From DATFVA01 sp963771705 (GTDB lineage: Bacteria > Bacteroidota > Ignavibacteria > Ignavibacteriales > Ignavibacteriaceae): DNA of 64,000 nucleotides. The translations under genes and the position numbers were made by a program. Position 1 is the stretch's first letter, and every line of letters starts with the position of its first letter. Positions 27,243 through 35,567 of the stretch are shown piece after piece. The stretch is taken from assembly GCA_963771705.1 (NCBI GenBank), contig CAVYUP010000002.1:186001-250000 (forward strand). Direction: 5' to 3'. Under the pieces are notes generated by a model. The model saw only the letters and a program-made list of their open reading frames with translations. It searched no databases and was not told the origin of the DNA.

Positions 27243-27423
27243 AAATAATATACTTCGTACCCCTTATGACGGAGGTCAAAGTTAAGATGATTTTATTTTA
27301 ATTTGCTCGACGTTGTTTGGTCCGTTTAGGACCATAAATAATATACAAACCCTGTAAATGGAATCCAAAAAAAAAAATCATTAAGTTGCCAATTCATTTA
27401 ACACAACTTTAGAGGGAGAATTA

Positions 27424-28146
27424 ATGAACCTTGATGCTCTTGTTTTTGCGGCTCATCCTGATGATGCAGAATTAGCCATGGGGGGAACAATCGCTAAATT
27501 GGCTAAAAACGAACTTAAGGTAGGAATAATAGATCTTACCCGGGGAGAACTTGGTACCAGGGGAACTGCAGAGATAAGGCAGAAGGAAGCGTTCCTTGCA
27601 GCAGGAATATTAAAAGCTTCAATAAGGGAGAATCTTGAGATTCCTGACGGTAATATTGAAAGAAAAAAAGAGAACCTGATTAAAGTTGTAATGAGCATCA
27701 GGAAGTACCGCCCTAAGATTATATTCGCTCCCTATTTTAACGACCGGCATCCCGATCATATCTATGCCAGCCGCCTTGTTAAGGAGGCAATGTTTGCTAC
27801 AGGACTTTCTAAGTTGAAGACTTTCGACCGGGAAGTGGCTCAAAATGCTTACAGACCGAAGAAACTATATTACTATATGCAGACGTACCAGTTTGAACCC
27901 TCTTTTATAATAGATATTTCTGAATGCTTCGAGACTAAAATGAAAGCTGTGCAGTGTTATGCCAGCCAGTTCCATAATCCCAGAAGCAAGGAACCGGAAA
28001 CTTTTATAAGCAGACCCGAATTTATCAATTATATTGAATCGAGAGCTCAGGTATACGGTTTCCAGATTGATAAAAGGTACGGAGAGCCATTCTTTTGTGA
28101 GGAAAAGGTTGAACTCAGTTTAACAGAAATGATCAGAGAGTTTTAG
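27424..28146 (+). CDS. bshB1: Bacillithiol biosynthesis deacetylase BshB1
   Basis: A PIG-L/LmbE-family zinc deacetylase that removes acetyl from N-acetylglucosaminyl-malate, the second step of bacillithiol synthesis, in the cytoplasm. The zinc motif AAHPDDAELAMGG (His11, Asp13, Asp14), DLTRGELGTRGT and RHPDHIYASRLV match BshB1 closely, as does the end YGFQIDKRYGEPF. The 240-aa length is typical. A TAGAGGGAG site precedes the ATG. bshA and bshC are not in the window. The neighbouring copper genes may be relevant, since bacillithiol buffers metals. Confidence 0.9.
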   Translation: MNLDALVFAAHPDDAELAMGGTIAKLAKNELKVGIIDLTRGELGTRGTAEIRQKEAFLAAGILKASIRENLEIPDGNIERKKENLIKVVMSIRKYRPKIIFAPYFNDRHPDHIYASRLVKEAMFATGLSKLKTFDREVAQNAYRPKKLYYYMQTYQFEPSFIIDISECFETKMKAVQCYASQFHNPRSKEPETFISRPEFINYIESRAQVYGFQIDKRYGEPFFCEEKVELSLTEMIREF

Positions 28147-28147
28147 T

Positions 28148-30430
28148 TTATCCTAGTTTTGCTTTTCTTAATCTTAGTGAATTAGAAACGACGCTTACAG
28201 AACTCATGGCCATTGCTGCTGCGGCTATCATCGGGTTCAGCAGTCCCAGTGCGGCAAGCGGTATTCCTATAACATTATAGATGAAGGCCCAGAAGAGATT
28301 CTGCTTTATAGTACGCATGGTTTTTGAAGACAGGTTGAGTGTACTTAATACTTCGTTGATGTTTCCGTTGATTAAGGTAATATCGGCGCTTTCTATTGCT
28401 ATATCGGTGCCTGTTCCGATAGCTATCCCTATATCTGCCTGAGCCAGGGCAGGGGAGTCATTTATACCGTCTCCTACCATCGCCACTATTTCACCGCCTG
28501 CCTGTAGTTTTTTAACAGCCTCAGCCTTGTCTGACGGCAGAACCTCGGCGAATACGTTTTCAATCCCCGCTTCTTTCGCCACCGCTTCAGCTGTTCTTCT
28601 GTTATCGCCCGTGAGCATTACTGTCTTGATATTTTTCTTCTTGAGAGCGCCTATTACCTTTTTAGTCTCATCGCGGATAATATCAGCTGCTGCAATTATA
28701 CCTGCCAGCTTATTGTTGAAAGCGACAAATATTGCGGTCTTTCCCTCGCTGCTTAATCTCTCTATCTCTTCCGTAACCGATCCGTCTATGTTTATCCCTC
28801 TTTCCTTCATTAGGGCAGAATTGCCGATAAGTACTTCTGAATTATCGAACCCTGCTTCTATCCCGGTTCCGGTCAATGAATTAAACCTGCTCACTTCCTT
28901 TAATGAGATATTTTTAGATGAAGCATATTCTACAATAGCAGCCGCAAGAGGATGCTCCGATCTTGCTTCAAGTGAAGCGGCCGTCTGAAGAAGTGTATCT
29001 TCATCCATTCCGTTCTTTGTGATAACGTCTGTAACAACAGGTTTCCCGATTGTAATCGTGCCTGTTTTATCGAAGATAATAGTTGTGACTGAATTAAGCC
29101 GTTCCAGGCTTTCCGCGTTCTTGATCATAATTCCGTTATTAGCTCCCAGCCCGGTTCCAACCATAATTGCTGTTGGCGTAGCAAGTCCCAGCGCACAGGG
29201 ACAGGCAATTACCATTACCGCTATAAAATTCAGCATAGCCGCAGTAAAAGGTATGCCGCCAACGAAATACCATGCAAGGAATGTCAGCAGGGCGATTCCT
29301 ATTACAACCGGTACGAAGACCGAGGCAACTTTATCAGCCAGGCTCTGTATTGGTGCTTTAGAGCCCTGGGCTTCCTCCACAAGTTTTACGATACGGGATA
29401 TAACTGAATCTTTTCCAACTGCTTCAGCTTTGATGGTAAGGCTTCCATTCTTGTTTATAGTTCCGCCTATTACCCTGGCCCCGGTGGTTTTTTCAACCGG
29501 AATACTCTCGCCCGTGATCATCGATTCATCAATAGAGGAATAACCTTCAATTATAGAAGCGTCGACCGGAATTTTTTCTCCCGGCCTTACAATAATAATG
29601 TCGCCGCTGACTACATCTTTTATAGGGATGTCGGTCTGCACGTTATTCCGCAGCACCCTTGCAGTTTTTGGCTGCAGTCCGAGTAGTTTCTTTATAGCCG
29701 AGGAAGTTTTTGATTTTGCTCTCGCCTCAAGAAGTCTCCCCATAAGGATAAGGGTTATTATTATAACAGCGGTATCAAAATAAATATGTCCTTCTGAATT
29801 ACTCAGGTTGAGTAATTCAGGAAACAGAACCACGATCGTACTATATATGTAAGCAGTCCCCGTACCTACAGCAACCAGAGTATTCATATCGGCCGAAAAA
29901 TGCTTCGCTATCTTCCATGATGATGAGTAGAACCTTTTACCGGAGATAAATATGACAAAAGTAGAACCAAGGAAAAGAATTTTATTAACTTCATCTATGG
30001 TCAGAGGAATCGCATTCCTGAACCATGATGTCATCATAAGCATACTGACAATCATTATAGGAATAGACAGCACGGCACTGAATATGAATTCGTTCCTGAG
30101 TTTAAGGTATGATTCCTTATGCTGTATATCAGATGCCGATTCTATTTCATCACGCCCATCAGTCTCTTTCTCTTCAGGAGAAGGAAGAAGTTTATATCCG
30201 GCATCTTCAACAACCCGAGTGAATTTTGATACGTCAGTCCGGGCAGGATCATACGAAAGCGTAACCTTCTCGGTAGCAAGGTTGACATTTACTTCGCCTA
30301 TACCTTCTACTTTCTTCAAAGCCTTTTCAACCCGGGCCACACAGCTTGCGCAGGTCATTCCTTCAACGGGTAAGGTTAAAGATTTTATTACCGTGTTATT
30401 TATATTATTTTCTTGTGTCTCTGTTTTCAT
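28148..30430 (-). CDS. copA: Copper-exporting P1B-type ATPase CopA
   Basis: An inner-membrane pump that exports Cu(I) using ATP. It has one N-terminal heavy-metal domain with GMTCASC (Cys27, Cys30) and eight predicted membrane helices. The ion-site motif CPC lies at residues 410-412 (VIACPCALGLATPTA). The phosphorylation loop is DKTGTIT (Asp454), with nucleotide-domain SEHPLA and hinge MVGDGINDSPALAQADIGIA. The 760-aa length fits single-HMA CopA. A CopZ-like gene and an HMA-containing AraC regulator lie upstream on the same strand, defining a copper-resistance island. Confidence 0.95.
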   Translation of the reverse strand: MKTETQENNINNTVIKSLTLPVEGMTCASCVARVEKALKKVEGIGEVNVNLATEKVTLSYDPARTDVSKFTRVVEDAGYKLLPSPEEKETDGRDEIESASDIQHKESYLKLRNEFIFSAVLSIPIMIVSMLMMTSWFRNAIPLTIDEVNKILFLGSTFVIFISGKRFYSSSWKIAKHFSADMNTLVAVGTGTAYIYSTIVVLFPELLNLSNSEGHIYFDTAVIIITLILMGRLLEARAKSKTSSAIKKLLGLQPKTARVLRNNVQTDIPIKDVVSGDIIIVRPGEKIPVDASIIEGYSSIDESMITGESIPVEKTTGARVIGGTINKNGSLTIKAEAVGKDSVISRIVKLVEEAQGSKAPIQSLADKVASVFVPVVIGIALLTFLAWYFVGGIPFTAAMLNFIAVMVIACPCALGLATPTAIMVGTGLGANNGIMIKNAESLERLNSVTTIIFDKTGTITIGKPVVTDVITKNGMDEDTLLQTAASLEARSEHPLAAAIVEYASSKNISLKEVSRFNSLTGTGIEAGFDNSEVLIGNSALMKERGINIDGSVTEEIERLSSEGKTAIFVAFNNKLAGIIAAADIIRDETKKVIGALKKKNIKTVMLTGDNRRTAEAVAKEAGIENVFAEVLPSDKAEAVKKLQAGGEIVAMVGDGINDSPALAQADIGIAIGTGTDIAIESADITLINGNINEVLSTLNLSSKTMRTIKQNLFWAFIYNVIGIPLAALGLLNPMIAAAAMAMSSVSVVSNSLRLRKAKLG

Positions 30431-30546
30431 AAAAATTATTCCTTAAAAATGGCTCCAATCAGGCAACAATAACCCGATAAGACCTTTCAACGCTCTGAAT
30501 ATCTTATTTGGACGTATCAAAGTACCCCTTGAAACAGTTAATGTCT

Positions 30547-30759
30547 TTAACTTCTGGTTAAAACCGGTTTATAGCCCGCTTCTTCAATCGCCTGGTAAAT
30601 CTTCTGTTCATTTGTTTTAGTTTCGTCGTATTCAACTATTGCTTCGCCTATCTCAACTTTTTTAACTTTAACATCGTCAAGTCTTGATAATTCTTTTCTT
30701 ACAGCCATTTCACAATGACCGCAGCTCATCCCATCAATTTTGATCTCTTTTGTTGTCAT
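30547..30759 (-). CDS. copZ: CopZ-like copper chaperone (HMA domain)
   Basis: A single 70-residue heavy-metal-associated domain with the metal-binding IDGMSCGHCEMAV (CxxC), a VEIGEAIVEYD strand and the final IEEAGYKPV. It should bind Cu(I) in the cytoplasm and pass it to CopA, encoded 116 bp downstream. A GGAAATATTC stretch before the ATG gives only a weak ribosome site. A mercuric or other soft-metal carrier is possible, but the CopA neighbour argues for copper. Confidence 0.87.
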   Translation of the reverse strand: MTTKEIKIDGMSCGHCEMAVRKELSRLDDVKVKKVEIGEAIVEYDETKTNEQKIYQAIEEAGYKPVLTRS

Positions 30760-30880
30760 CTGAATATTTCCTTTATTTTTGGTTATAAATATTAACTGTA
30801 CAAATATAGTATAAGGAGGCCCTATGGCCGTTATATAATTATTGGAAAAAGTTATATGATTTTCAGGAAGGATTTATGTG

Positions 30881-31471
30881 TTATTTCACATGATCCAGGG
30901 GTTTGCGTGTATTTTCTGTCATGGATTTGAACTGGTTGGCATTCATTCCGGTAACTTTTTTGAACTGTGCGGATAAATGCGCAACGCTGCTGTATCCAAG
31001 GCGGAAAGCTATCTCGCTGAGAGTCAGTTCACCGTATTTCAGCAATTCCTTTGCTCTTTCAATTTTCTGGAGAATAAAGAAGTGTTCGATAGTTATATTT
31101 TCAACTGAAGAGAAGAGGGTACTGAGATAATGATAATCAGCGTTCATCCTTTCAGAGAGATATTCGGATATATTTATTTTTCCGGCGATCTTCTCTTCGT
31201 CCCTGATTAATTCAATTATCAGCAGTTTAATTTGCTCAATTGTTCTTATCTTTCTGTCTTCGATAAGCTCAAAACCGTTTTCATCAAGAATATTCCTGAT
31301 CCTTTCAATCATATCCTCATCCAGATGCTCTTCAACCTTCACTTCTCCCAGGGTAATACTCTGAATATTAAGACCAAGCTTCTGAAACTCTTCCTCTATA
31401 ACCCTTATACACCTGTTGCATACCATGTTCCTGATGTACAAGGTTGTTCCTGTCTGTTTATCCTCTTTCAT
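30881..31471 (-). CDS. HMA-like domain fused to AraC-type helix-turn-helix: probable metal-responsive regulator
   Basis: The N-terminal part (residues 9-75) resembles a heavy-metal-associated fold, with a CxxC motif in RNMVCNRCIRVIEEE and LGEVKVEEHL. The C-terminal part is an AraC double helix-turn-helix (ISEYLSERMNADYHYLSTLF, IERAKELLKYGELTLSEIAF, RLGYSSVAHLSAQFKKVTG). It lacks the usual AraC sugar-binding cupin. Next to copZ and copA, it is well placed to sense Cu(I) and control them (inference). This architecture recurs in Bacteroidota, so it is not unique. Confidence 0.8.
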   Translation of the reverse strand: MKEDKQTGTTLYIRNMVCNRCIRVIEEEFQKLGLNIQSITLGEVKVEEHLDEDMIERIRNILDENGFELIEDRKIRTIEQIKLLIIELIRDEEKIAGKINISEYLSERMNADYHYLSTLFSSVENITIEHFFILQKIERAKELLKYGELTLSEIAFRLGYSSVAHLSAQFKKVTGMNANQFKSMTENTRKPLDHVK

Positions 31472-31524
31472 AAACTTCTTTATTTTTCAAAATACCTGGT
31501 ATAAAATAAAACAGTTAAATTTAT

Positions 31525-31555
31525 AAAAAAAGGAATGACGGCAGGTCATTCCCTT
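31525..31555 (-). terminator. Rho-independent terminator after the lipoprotein gene
   Basis: On the minus strand GGAATGAC-CTGCC-GTCATTCC forms an 8-bp stem followed by TTTTTTT. It starts 25 bases past the lipoprotein stop and precedes the AraC-type gene, separating the two transcription units. Confidence 0.8.
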
Positions 31556-31577
31556 AAAAAGCGGAGGTAATCTCATC

Positions 31578-32069
31578 TTATTTCTTTTCCAGCGGAAGCA
31601 TTGTATTATTTTTAGTCAAGACTACCATCTTATTATCAATAAGTTTGACTTCAAGCATTTCACCATCATCGGTAAGAAGCATCATTCTTCCGTCCTTAAG
31701 AACTTTATTGGAATCAGGGAGAACAAGGGCCGTCTTATTTCCTAATTTTTTAACCTGGTAAAGAGTGCTGTCAGTTAGTCCTATAGCCATAATTTTGTTG
31801 TCATCATTTAATTTTACAGGTAATGCCAGTCCTGAGTCAGCTATCATTACTATCCGACCCTGTTTTTGATTCATTGAACCTGCCGGACCAGTCGTAACAA
31901 AAGTATCTCCTCCCATCAGAGTATCTCCGGATACATTATACTTTTTTTCCGGCTGCTTTTGGGTCTGTTCCGGAAAATGAGTGTTTAACTGATCTTTACT
32001 TTTACTGGTGCAGCCTGCCGCGAGCAGGCACAATATAAATATTACAGAATATGCTTTTTTCATTTTCAT
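31578..32069 (-). CDS. Lipoprotein of unknown function with duplicated internal motif
   Basis: The signal peptide ends with the lipobox LLAAGC (Cys20). The mature part starts with a Lys/Gln-rich linker. Two similar beta segments follow: RIVMIADSGLALPVKLNDDNKIMAIGL and, later, RMMLLTDDGEMLEVKLIDNKMVVL, apparently copies of one short motif (R-h-h-h-D-x-G-x-h-V-K-L-x-x-x). Such repeats occur in small Bacteroidota envelope proteins of unknown role. It sits between the copper island and recQ with its own terminator. Confidence 0.7.
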   Translation of the reverse strand: MKMKKAYSVIFILCLLAAGCTSKSKDQLNTHFPEQTQKQPEKKYNVSGDTLMGGDTFVTTGPAGSMNQKQGRIVMIADSGLALPVKLNDDNKIMAIGLTDSTLYQVKKLGNKTALVLPDSNKVLKDGRMMLLTDDGEMLEVKLIDNKMVVLTKNNTMLPLEKK

Positions 32070-32157
32070 TACCTTAATTGGGTGTGCAATAATACTTACC
32101 CCATCCTTTCACTCGTATTAAATTGAGCACAAATATTGAAAATGTGTGATTTAGCAA

Positions 32158-32259
32158 TCACTTCTGGCGTTTCTCTATAACTTCACCAATCGCCGGGAAT
32201 ATTAACAAAACGAGGGCTGCTGCCACGGCGTATTTGATTTTTGAATAAGGAAGTTTCAT
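32158..32259 (-). CDS. 33-residue single-pass membrane peptide
   Basis: A strong GGAGAA site 5 bases before the ATG opens a 33-codon frame: basic start (MKLPYSKIKYA), one hydrophobic helix (VAAALVLLIFPAIG) and a charged end (EVIEKRQK). The good ribosome site and clean membrane topology suggest a real small protein. It lies 95 bp downstream of recQ on the same strand and about 90 bp before the lipoprotein. No known toxin or leader peptide family recognised. Confidence 0.5.
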   Translation of the reverse strand: MKLPYSKIKYAVAAALVLLIFPAIGEVIEKRQK

Positions 32260-32354
32260 AAAATTTCTCCGTAAGGTTTAACATCAAAGTCATAATAAAT
32301 ACCGTTCATGACAGCTGATGTGCAGCGAATCAAAAATTTCATAGAAGAATAACA

Positions 32355-33815
32355 TTAATCCATTATAGCGGAATTTTTCAGGCAGTTATCACAGTTGCCG
32401 CAGGGCTTCTCATCATGAAAGCCGAAATATTCTGATATATAAACTCTTCGGCATTCATTTGTTTTGAAATAATTCACCATTGAAAGAAGTTTTTTATTAT
32501 CACTCATTAACTTTTCCTGAAGCCGTTCCTCATTATCGAGTTCGGGGGGGAATTCACCTGTAATTGTGAGATTTTTATTATCAACCGAACCTTCAGTAAC
32601 GCCGTACCTGTCGAAAATACCCAGAGCGGTCTCTATTCTGAAGTCACTTCTGTTCTTGAAGTTCATCTGTTCTCTAAGGTATTCAACACCGACGGAATTA
32701 ACCGCTGAAATTTCTCTTCTGAGAAGGTCATACAGAGCTGAATAAAAATTGGCATCGGGGTTAGACCATTTAATAAAATCCATCTGGATATACAGATCAT
32801 CCTGTTTGTAAAGAAGAAGACAGTCTGATGGTTTTCCGTCTCTGCCGGCTCTGCCGATTTCCTGATAATATGATTCAACAGAAGAGGGAACTTCCGCGTG
32901 AATTACAAAACGGATATCAGGTTTATCTATACCCATCCCGAAAGCGTTGGTTGCAAGAATAAGAGCCTGACTGCCGCTTAAAAACTCCCTCTGCATTCTT
33001 TTCCTGTCTTTATCATTCAGCTTACCGTGATAAATTCCGTGAGGAATTTTTTTATCGCGGAGAACCTGTGCGAATTTTTCCAGAGTCTGGATGAGTGAAA
33101 AATATATTATTCCCGAACCGCTGTAATCATTTATTATCTTAAGCATCCATTCGGTTTTCTCTTTATCCTCGAAGATATCCTGTGCTTCCAGACGGAGATT
33201 AGGCCTCTCTATTCCCTGGTGGAAAATTTCGACATCATCTTTATTGAGACGGAGCTTACTGATTATATCCTGCTGAACCTCCAGGGTGGCAGTTGCTGTA
33301 AGCGCGATTGTAAGCGGGTTGTGCATTAACTCTCTGAATTCACCCAGGCGTGAGTAATCGGGACGAAAGTCGTGCCCCCACTCCGAAATGCAGTGGGCCT
33401 CGTCTACAGCCAGAAGGGATATATCTACTTTCTGCAGAGCTTTAACAAATTCAGGTTTACGGAATCTTTCAGGCGTAACGTAGAGCATTTTTATAGTGCC
33501 GTCAACAAACTGTTTCAGCCTCTGATCTCTTTCCTGTTTAGAGAGGGTTGAGTTTATGAAGGCGGCGCTGATATCTTTTTTACGGAGAGCATCAACCTGG
33601 TCCTGCATAAGGGCGATGAGGGGACTAATAACAATAGTTCCGCCTTCCGTTAATAATGCAGGGACCTGATAACAAAGGGATTTCCCGCTTCCGGTAGGCA
33701 TTATAACAAGTGAATGTTTCCGGTCGTTCAGAGTTCTTCGTATTATCTCTTCCTGCTTCCCGCGGAATTCTTCATACCCAAAGTACTTTTCCAGTATTTC
33801 TTTCGGTTCCAACAT
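32355..33815 (-). CDS. recQ: RecQ-family ATP-dependent DNA helicase, short form
   Basis: A 3'-5' superfamily 2 helicase. Visible motifs are FRGKQEEII, Walker A MPTGSGKS (Lys45), DEAH box at 138-141 in AVDEAHCISEWGHDFRPDY, ALTATAT, ATNAFGMGIDKPDIRFVIH and QEIGRAGRDG. It ends just after the zinc-binding region (ECRRVYISEYFG, CGNCDNC). At 486 aa it lacks the winged-helix and HRDC domains of E. coli RecQ (about 600 aa), resembling RecQ short paralogues such as Bacillus RecS. Whether a full-length RecQ exists elsewhere cannot be seen. Confidence 0.92.
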   Translation of the reverse strand: MLEPKEILEKYFGYEEFRGKQEEIIRRTLNDRKHSLVIMPTGSGKSLCYQVPALLTEGGTIVISPLIALMQDQVDALRKKDISAAFINSTLSKQERDQRLKQFVDGTIKMLYVTPERFRKPEFVKALQKVDISLLAVDEAHCISEWGHDFRPDYSRLGEFRELMHNPLTIALTATATLEVQQDIISKLRLNKDDVEIFHQGIERPNLRLEAQDIFEDKEKTEWMLKIINDYSGSGIIYFSLIQTLEKFAQVLRDKKIPHGIYHGKLNDKDRKRMQREFLSGSQALILATNAFGMGIDKPDIRFVIHAEVPSSVESYYQEIGRAGRDGKPSDCLLLYKQDDLYIQMDFIKWSNPDANFYSALYDLLRREISAVNSVGVEYLREQMNFKNRSDFRIETALGIFDRYGVTEGSVDNKNLTITGEFPPELDNEERLQEKLMSDNKKLLSMVNYFKTNECRRVYISEYFGFHDEKPCGNCDNCLKNSAIMD

Positions 33816-33968
33816 TACCTTATTTAGTTTTTAGTAGGAATTCTTATTGCAGCTAAGTTAAGATAATTATACTACTTTTATTATGATGAAGAAATGGGCA
33901 TACCGAAACAGTGCCTTGGGGGGACGTTCTCAGACCCATACTATGTGGTGGAAGGAGGGGGGAGTTAT

Positions 33969-34925
33969 TCAAACTACCAGTTCAGTTTCAGTTCTTGCCT
34001 TTTTAAGGTTATTCACGAATTCAGCAGCACTCAAGGCTGCAATAGTGCCGTCCGAAACTGCAGTGGTAACCTGACGATATTTCTTATGGATTGAATCACC
34101 GGCGGCAAAGACCCCATTGACATTTGTTTTCATATCCTTATCTGTGATAATTTCTTTCCATTGATTTAATTCAACCAGGCCGTCGAGTGATTCGGTGTTC
34201 GGAACATAACCTATAAAAATGAAAACGCCGTCAATTTTCATTTCATAAATTTCCCCCGTCATCTTATTCTTTATTTTGACAGATGTCAGCCTTTCATCAC
34301 CCACAAACTCATTGATTTCTGACGACATAATGAATCTGATTTTTTCATTTCTTTCAGCTTCATCAACATAATGTGCGAAAGCCTGAAAGTGATCAAACTG
34401 ATGAACAATTGTCACCTTTGATGCATACTTTGTAAGAGAAACCGCTTCTTCCAGTGAAGTATTACCGCCCCCTACAACTATTATCTCTTTATCCTGAAAG
34501 AAGTCCCCATCGCAGGTTGCACAATAAGAGATGCCTTTCCCCTTAAACAGATCTTCTCCGGCAGCTCCAATTTGTCTTGATCTGCCTCCGGTAGTAAAAA
34601 TCAATGCGTCAGATGTGTAGGTATCCCTGTTGTTAACCACTACTTTCTTTAAGTCGTCTTTTAATTCTATTGATGTAATCTTTGTATTTGACTTAATTAT
34701 GCATCCATATTTCTGTGCCTGCAATTTCATGTTACGGGCCAGCTCATATCCGCTTATGCTTTCAACTCCGGGGTAATTTGCAATCTCGTGGGTCAGGACG
34801 AGTTGTCCTCCTACAGCGCCCTCGTTGATAATAAGAGTTTTTAGTTTTGCCCTCGAAAGGTAAATTCCGGCTGTAAGTCCCGCAGGACCTGCGCCGACAA
34901 TAATTACATCAAAGTGGTTATCCAT
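33969..34925 (-). CDS. trxB: Thioredoxin reductase
   Basis: An FAD enzyme that reduces thioredoxin with NADPH. The FAD site DVIIVGAGPAGLTAGIYLSR, the redox-active CATC (Cys135, Cys138), the nucleotide-binding IIVVGGGNTSLEEAVSL and the end GVFAAGDSIHKKYRQVTTAV match TrxB. The NADPH-site pattern HQFD in place of the usual HRR-type residues after the second Rossmann motif might change cofactor preference. The start at 34925 (MDNHFDV) has a GGAAAG site; an upstream GTG at 34958 adds 11 residues without family support. An unusual thioredoxin lies 80 bp upstream. Confidence 0.92.
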   Translation of the reverse strand: MDNHFDVIIVGAGPAGLTAGIYLSRAKLKTLIINEGAVGGQLVLTHEIANYPGVESISGYELARNMKLQAQKYGCIIKSNTKITSIELKDDLKKVVVNNRDTYTSDALIFTTGGRSRQIGAAGEDLFKGKGISYCATCDGDFFQDKEIIVVGGGNTSLEEAVSLTKYASKVTIVHQFDHFQAFAHYVDEAERNEKIRFIMSSEINEFVGDERLTSVKIKNKMTGEIYEMKIDGVFIFIGYVPNTESLDGLVELNQWKEIITDKDMKTNVNGVFAAGDSIHKKYRQVTTAVSDGTIAALSAAEFVNNLKKARTETELVV

Positions 34926-35005
34926 ATTCTTTCCAATAGAATTTAATAGAAGGAACACAAACCTCTAAAACTTACTTCAGCTTGTGTTCCGGTTAATATC
35001 TGAGT

Positions 35006-35368
35006 TTAAGCTACCGAGTTAAGATCCTCTTTGAAATGCCTGTCAAGGATTGATGTTATCTGATCTCTTGTCTGGATACTACTTGTAGCCTCTACCACTT
35101 TACCGTTTTTATAATAAATGGTAAAAGGAAGTCCCGAAAAATTTCTCGCTTCAGGAAGGTTACGGATTACGCCGGCATCAGGTGAATCAAAAGCCATATC
35201 GGCGAATTTCACCCCGGGATATTCAGACTCTAATTCCTCCATAGCTTCATATACAGGGATGCACATCGGCCCCATTCTGCCGCAGCAGATCATCACATTC
35301 TCATTATCATTTAATAGTTCTGAATGTTCTTTCTGCGAAAGAACGTGAGTAAGATTTGTTTTTAACAT
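35006..35368 (-). CDS. Thioredoxin-fold protein with atypical active site (CCGRMGPMC)
   Basis: The 120-residue protein has the thioredoxin layout: strand and active-site loop (residues 24-40, NVMICCGRMGPMCIPVYEAM), strand with KFADMAFDS, and the cis-proline loop FSGLPFTIYYKNGKVV (Pro81). In place of WCGPC the loop reads CCGRMGPMC; the first active-site Cys position aligns with Met, and the cysteines are at 28, 29 and 36. Placement right before trxB suggests it is reduced by it. A classic dithiol CxxC mechanism is not possible as written; Cys28/29 with Cys36 could form a wider disulfide or bind metal (inference). Confidence 0.72.
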   Translation of the reverse strand: MLKTNLTHVLSQKEHSELLNDNENVMICCGRMGPMCIPVYEAMEELESEYPGVKFADMAFDSPDAGVIRNLPEARNFSGLPFTIYYKNGKVVEATSSIQTRDQITSILDRHFKEDLNSVA

Positions 35369-35567
35369 TGTTACCTCTGAAAGTTAAATATTCCTAAAAT
35401 TTAGTATTCGGAATAGTTTGATTCAGAAAAGATAAAAAGGGTTCAACCCGGGAATATGTTATGAGGGAATATACGGAAGACGGGATCGTTTAAGTGAATC
35501 CGGAATTATTGGTTTCGGAGTCATTGATCGGGATGCAAAAGCAGAATCGAAATTCTGCTTCGGGTAA

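Noticed and set aside
30760..30880. Short frame after AGGAGG at about 30815
   Set aside because: It stops after four codons.
33883..34094. Plus-strand frames with Gly-rich content between recQ and trxB
   Set aside because: They overlap the antisense end of trxB, show no ribosome site and do not look like proteins.
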